This document shows, one piece after another, positions 61,299-64,000 of a stretch of 64,000 nt of DNA. The notes under the pieces are model-generated. The model made no database searches. It saw only the letters and a list, made by a program, of their open reading frames with translations, and was not told the DNA's origin. The stretch lies in the NCBI RefSeq assembly GCF_947499945.1, contig NZ_CANMQD010000001.1, forward strand, positions 1,881,001 through 1,945,000, written 5' to 3'. The DNA comes from an uncultured Sulfitobacter sp. (lineage in GTDB: Bacteria > Pseudomonadota > Alphaproteobacteria > Rhodobacterales > Rhodobacteraceae). The translations under genes were made by a program, and so were the position numbers. Numbering within the stretch: the first letter of the stretch is position 1; every line of letters begins with the position of its first letter.

Positions 61299-62210
61299 AT
61301 GGCCATGCGCTGGAAGAACACACTCAAAGATCATCACGTCACGGATGAGGCGGTGTTTATGAACCGCCGCTCATTGATGGGTGGTGCGGCTGCGGGCCTT
61401 GGGCTTGCCTCGATCGGGGCGACGGCCAGTTTTGCCCAAACGGATGAGTTGGTGGCAAGCAGCTATGAGGATATCACCCAGTACAACAACTATTATGAGT
61501 TTGGCACGGGCAAGGATGATCCTGCCAAATACGCCAAAGCGCTGACGACGGAGCCGTGGACCGTTAAGATCGACGGCATGGTCGATAAGCCGGGCGACTA
61601 TGCGTTCGAGGACATTATGAAGGCCATGACCATTGAGGAGCGCATCTATCGCTTCCGCTGTGTTGAGGCGTGGTCGATGGTTATTCCGTGGAACGGGTTC
61701 GAATTGGCCGATCTGCTGGGCATGGCGGGTGTGCAGTCGGGGGCGAAGTATGTGGCGCTTGAGACAGCGCTGGTGCCTGACGAGATGCCTGGTGTGAAGT
61801 ATCCCGTGCTGGAATGGCCCTATGTTGAGGGGCTGCGTCTGGACGAGGCGATGCATCCGCTGACCATGATGGCGACAGGTATTTACGGCAAAGACATCCC
61901 GAACCAGAACGGCGCACCCCTGCGATTGGTCGTGCCGTGGAAGTACGGGTTCAAATCCATCAAGTCTGTGGTGCGGATCACGCTGACCGATAAGCAGCCG
62001 CCCACAAGCTGGAACAAAGCCAACGCGCGCGAATACGGGTTCTATAGTAATGTGAACCCAGAGGTTAATCATCCACGCTGGTCCCAAGCGTCGGAGCGGG
62101 TCATCGGGGGCGGGTTGTTCTCCAAGCGGATCCCGACGCTGATGATGAACGGGTACGAGGCCGAGGTGGGCAGTTTGTACGCGGGCATGGATCTGAGCAA
62201 AGACATATAA
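61299..62210 (+). CDS. msrP: Protein-methionine-sulfoxide reductase catalytic subunit MsrP
   Basis: 303 residues with a Tat signal (Asn-Arg-Arg-Ser-Leu-Met-Gly-Gly, about 22-29). The molybdopterin domain shows the metal-ligand cysteine Cys-121 in Phe-Arg-Cys-Val-Glu-Ala-Trp and the [14 protein letters not shown] segment. MsrP reduces oxidised methionines of periplasmic proteins with electrons from MsrQ. Paired with msrQ downstream, with an attenuator-like hairpin between. An ACTGTAACAGT palindrome lies just before its ribosome site. Confidence 0.97.
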   Translation: MAMRWKNTLKDHHVTDEAVFMNRRSLMGGAAAGLGLASIGATASFAQTDELVASSYEDITQYNNYYEFGTGKDDPAKYAKALTTEPWTVKIDGMVDKPGDYAFEDIMKAMTIEERIYRFRCVEAWSMVIPWNGFELADLLGMAGVQSGAKYVALETALVPDEMPGVKYPVLEWPYVEGLRLDEAMHPLTMMATGIYGKDIPNQNGAPLRLVVPWKYGFKSIKSVVRITLTDKQPPTSWNKANAREYGFYSNVNPEVNHPRWSQASERVIGGGLFSKRIPTLMMNGYEAEVGSLYAGMDLSKDI

Positions 62211-62227
62211 GAGTAGTATAGAGAGAA

Positions 62228-62257
62228 GGCCGGAGCATAAGATGCTTCGGCTTTTTG
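62228..62257 (+). terminator. Intercistronic hairpin between msrP and msrQ
   Basis: GCCGGAGCAT pairs with ATGCTTCGGC (one G-T) around an AAG loop, followed by five T. It has terminator form but lies 20-70 bases before msrQ, so it may reduce msrQ transcription relative to msrP. Confidence 0.85.
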
Positions 62258-62282
62258 TTTGTGAAGCGATAGGGACGTGCGC

Positions 62283-62885
62283 ATGAGTAGTGTTGTAGAC
62301 AAGATTAATGGTGCTGTGCGCCGTGTGCCGACTTGGGCTGTCTATATACTCTATCTATTGCCCGTGCCGTGGCTGTTGTATCTCGCGCAGACGGGCGGCC
62401 TTGGGCGTGAGCCGATCAAGGCGTTGGAGCATGAGCTGGGCGAGATTGCTTTGCAATTGCTGATCATTGGTCTGTGCATCACACCGCTGCGCCAACACCT
62501 CGGGCTGAACCTGCTGAAATTCCGCCGCACGTTGGGCCTGTTGGCCTTTACCTATGTGGCGCTGCATCTGCTGGTTTGGGTGGTGCTGGATATGAGCCTG
62601 CTCTGGGGGCAGATGTGGGCGGATATCTGGAAGCGTCCTTATATTACCATTGGCATGGCGGGATTTATGGCGCTGCTGCCCTTGGCGATTACCTCCAACA
62701 ACCTGTCTGTGCGTAAGATGGGTGCTGCCTCGTGGCGGAAGCTGCACAAGCTGACCTATGTGGCGGTGATACTGGGAGGGATACATTACATTTGGCTGGT
62801 TAAAGGCATCCAGTTCGAGCCGATCATCTATATGGCTGTGATCCTCGGGTTGATAGCGCTGAGATATAAACGACTGCTGAAGTAA
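62283..62885 (+). CDS. msrQ: Protein-methionine-sulfoxide reductase heme-binding subunit MsrQ
   Basis: 200 residues from the ATG at 62283 (GTG at 62277 possible). Six hydrophobic segments of the YedZ type with conserved histidines for b-type heme in the Ala-Leu-His-Leu-Leu helix and the His-Lys-Leu-Thr-Tyr-Val loop, and His in Gly-Gly-Ile-His-Tyr. Passes electrons from the quinol or flavin side to MsrP across the inner membrane. Second gene of the msrPQ pair. Confidence 0.95.
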   Translation: MSSVVDKINGAVRRVPTWAVYILYLLPVPWLLYLAQTGGLGREPIKALEHELGEIALQLLIIGLCITPLRQHLGLNLLKFRRTLGLLAFTYVALHLLVWVVLDMSLLWGQMWADIWKRPYITIGMAGFMALLPLAITSNNLSVRKMGAASWRKLHKLTYVAVILGGIHYIWLVKGIQFEPIIYMAVILGLIALRYKRLLK

Positions 62886-62893
62886 CATTCGGT

Positions 62894-62924
62894 GGTAGGC
62901 CTTCGGTAACCGGAGGACTATCCC
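62894..62924 (+). promoter_or_regulatory. Hairpin covering the ribosome-binding site of the membrane-protein gene
   Basis: CCTTCGG (62900-62906) pairs with CCGGAGG (62910-62916) around TAA, and the flanks GGTAG / CTATCC extend it. The GGAGG ribosome site for the ATG at 62925 lies inside the right arm, so folding would mask it. Confidence 0.5.
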
Positions 62925-63518
62925 ATGCAGCTATACTCTACCTTTCTATTGTTAAGTCCCAATGCGCGCTTTGGCAGCGTTGCCCTTTTGTTGGGGGGGA
63001 TAGGGATGTGTTTAACGCCGTGGATCGACGGGGCTGGGCCGATGCGGCTGTTGGCGCTGAGCATGCTGGTCTTTGGGCAGCTTTGTTATGCGCAAGAGGC
63101 GGGCTGGGAAAAGCCGCTGACCAAGCTGGTGGTGGTAGCCCTTATATTCGCAAGTCTGGGTTTCATTCTGTTTGAGTTGGACGGCACGCCTAAAGCAGCC
63201 CTGCTGTTTGCCTTTGCCGGATTTGTGACTGTGCTGTCTTGGAGCCTCGCGATGCTGCACCGGCCGGGGAAGGCGAGGGCTACGGGTAAGGTGGGTATGG
63301 TTGCGGGTGGTGCGTCGCTGGCCATCTTGATCGGTGGGCATGTGTTTGTAGGGTTCGGTGCTGCGATAGGGCTGGGGGCATTACGGTCTGTGGCAACTGC
63401 GCAAAGTGCCGAAGTCGCAGGGTTGGTGCAGATCGTCTCCGTTTGTCTGGGTGCATGGGCATTCGTCTGTGCCTCGATCGTGTTTAAAGGCCTGTTGAAT
63501 GAGATCAGCACGGAATGA
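62925..63518 (+). CDS. Multi-pass membrane protein, unknown
   Basis: 197 residues with about six hydrophobic segments (for example 15-33, 42-60, 68-88, 92-110, 122-145, 160-190), few charges and no signature that I recognise. An inner-membrane protein of unknown function. Its ribosome site is folded into a hairpin, so it may be translationally controlled. It follows msrQ after about 40 bp, so co-transcription with msrPQ is possible. Confidence 0.65.
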   Translation: MQLYSTFLLLSPNARFGSVALLLGGIGMCLTPWIDGAGPMRLLALSMLVFGQLCYAQEAGWEKPLTKLVVVALIFASLGFILFELDGTPKAALLFAFAGFVTVLSWSLAMLHRPGKARATGKVGMVAGGASLAILIGGHVFVGFGAAIGLGALRSVATAQSAEVAGLVQIVSVCLGAWAFVCASIVFKGLLNEISTE

Positions 63519-63790
63519 GAGAGAACAAAGCGATGATTCCCCGAATCCTGATAGTGATTCACGTGAATAGGGGGGTGAGGGCACCTAAATTGTACTGAAT
63601 CGCGGTTTGCGTTGTGGGTAACTCTGTGGATAACACCAGATGTGGATAGAGGGTCGTAAAAGTTGACCTAAGGGCCGCGCAACAAAGCTGCGCGAAATGG
63701 TATGTTGGCGCAATCACCTTAGGCTAAATTATTGAATTTCCATAAAAATAAGAAAAATGGCAAAAAAGTGGAAATAGGTGTAAAATCTGC
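63519..63790. other. Gap upstream of the rRNA-type leader
   Basis: No coding region that I can support. It contains short direct and inverted repeats (GTGGATAA and GTGGATAG near 63628 and 63641), then the AT-rich stretch that precedes the promoter at 63791. Confidence 0.5.
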
Positions 63791-64000
63791 TTGCGGCCAT
63801 GTGGAACTAACACTAGAACCCCTTTTACCGGAGGCGCAAACGAGCGTCACACGGGGCAGCGGAGGGAACGGAGCGGAGACGCCGAGGACTTTGAAGCGAA
63901 GCAGAATTCGGAGAGATTGACTGGCGGGCGCGCAGTGAGAATTGCGCATCGGTTTAGTTTTTGTCTCCACGTTATTTGAAAATAGAATATCTGAAGAGAT
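63791..64000 (+). promoter_or_regulatory. Probable rRNA operon promoter and leader (16S gene just beyond the window)
   Basis: TTGCGG (63791-63796), a 17-base spacer and TAGAAC (63814-63819) form a promoter downstream of an A/T-rich UP-like stretch (63721-63780). The transcript then carries a GC-rich stretch, a GCGCA/TGCGC mini-hairpin near 63930-63950 and an ending GAATATCTGAAGAGAT. This resembles leaders before 16S rRNA genes in Roseobacter-group genomes as I remember them. The 16S gene itself is not in the window. Confidence 0.62.

Noticed and set aside
1..64000. CRISPR arrays, insertion sequences or prophage
   Set aside because: No regularly spaced direct repeats, no transposase or integrase reading frame, and no phage structural genes were seen.

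Overview
The window looks like a chromosomal stretch of an alphaproteobacterium of the family Rhodobacteraceae (Roseobacter group). The evidence is gene content and order seen in that group: a heparinase-like gene, purH, lspA, a DUF3035 lipoprotein and two M16 peptidases in a row; rpoE-chrR divergent from an FAD oxidoreductase/DUF1365/MFS/DUF3833/SDR operon; a PuuE-UraD fusion; and, at the right edge, what reads like an rRNA operon leader. This is a family-level inference from protein and motif recognition, without database searches.

Layout. 0-8.3 kb: end of an RsmB-type rRNA methyltransferase, an orphan PhnD-like binding protein, then the plus-strand run heparinase-like, purH, lspA, DUF3035 lipoprotein, M16 peptidase pair. 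8.4-11.7 kb (minus): double aldehyde dehydrogenase and deoC. 12.2-14.0 kb: a cysteine-less rhodanese-like exported protein and a LysM membrane protein. 14.2-16.9 kb: ureide (purine) breakdown operon. 17.0-20.5 kb: mutL, rmuC and a broken threonine-dehydratase-like gene. 20.5-26.5 kb: the singlet-oxygen sigma factor RpoE with its anti-sigma ChrR, divergent from a five-gene operon; both directions carry RpoE-type promoter motifs. 26.6-32.1 kb: a GST, a histidine phosphatase, an orphan FdsA-like formate dehydrogenase alpha subunit and an M20 amidase. 32.2-44.5 kb: a PAS histidine kinase/response regulator pair divergent from an acyl-CoA ligase plus branched-chain-type ABC importer operon, which also carries a small unknown membrane protein, a VIT-type metal transporter and a PaaK-like ligase. 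44.5-46.2 kb: an iron-type ABC permease with an operator-like palindrome on its -10. 46.3-51.9 kb: yghU, an exported hypothetical, rpmJ, tRNA-Val, N-formylglutamate amidohydrolase, dinB, a Nudix gene and pyrF. 52.1-58.4 kb: a small hypothetical, clpB with a heat-shock-type promoter, two SDR genes and a divergent AraC regulator. 58.4-59.8 kb: a degenerate gene-free stretch. 59.8-63.5 kb: fasciclin protein, HAD phosphatase, msrP-msrQ and a membrane protein. 63.5-64.0 kb: rRNA-leader-like sequence.

How the genes fit together. Three parts read as coherent systems. The purine/ureide genes convert allantoin-level intermediates to glyoxylate, and the M20 amidase about 14 kb away could supply an allantoate step. 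The RpoE-ChrR island is an oxidative/singlet-oxygen stress module. The ligase/ABC/PaaK cluster looks like uptake plus CoA activation of an organic acid, probably under the adjacent two-component system. I found no CRISPR array, no intact transposase and no prophage. The least explained items are a dispersed intergenic motif (five copies), the small membrane protein inside the ABC operon, the Shine-Dalgarno-masking hairpin near 62.9 kb and the decayed region at 58.4-59.8 kb.
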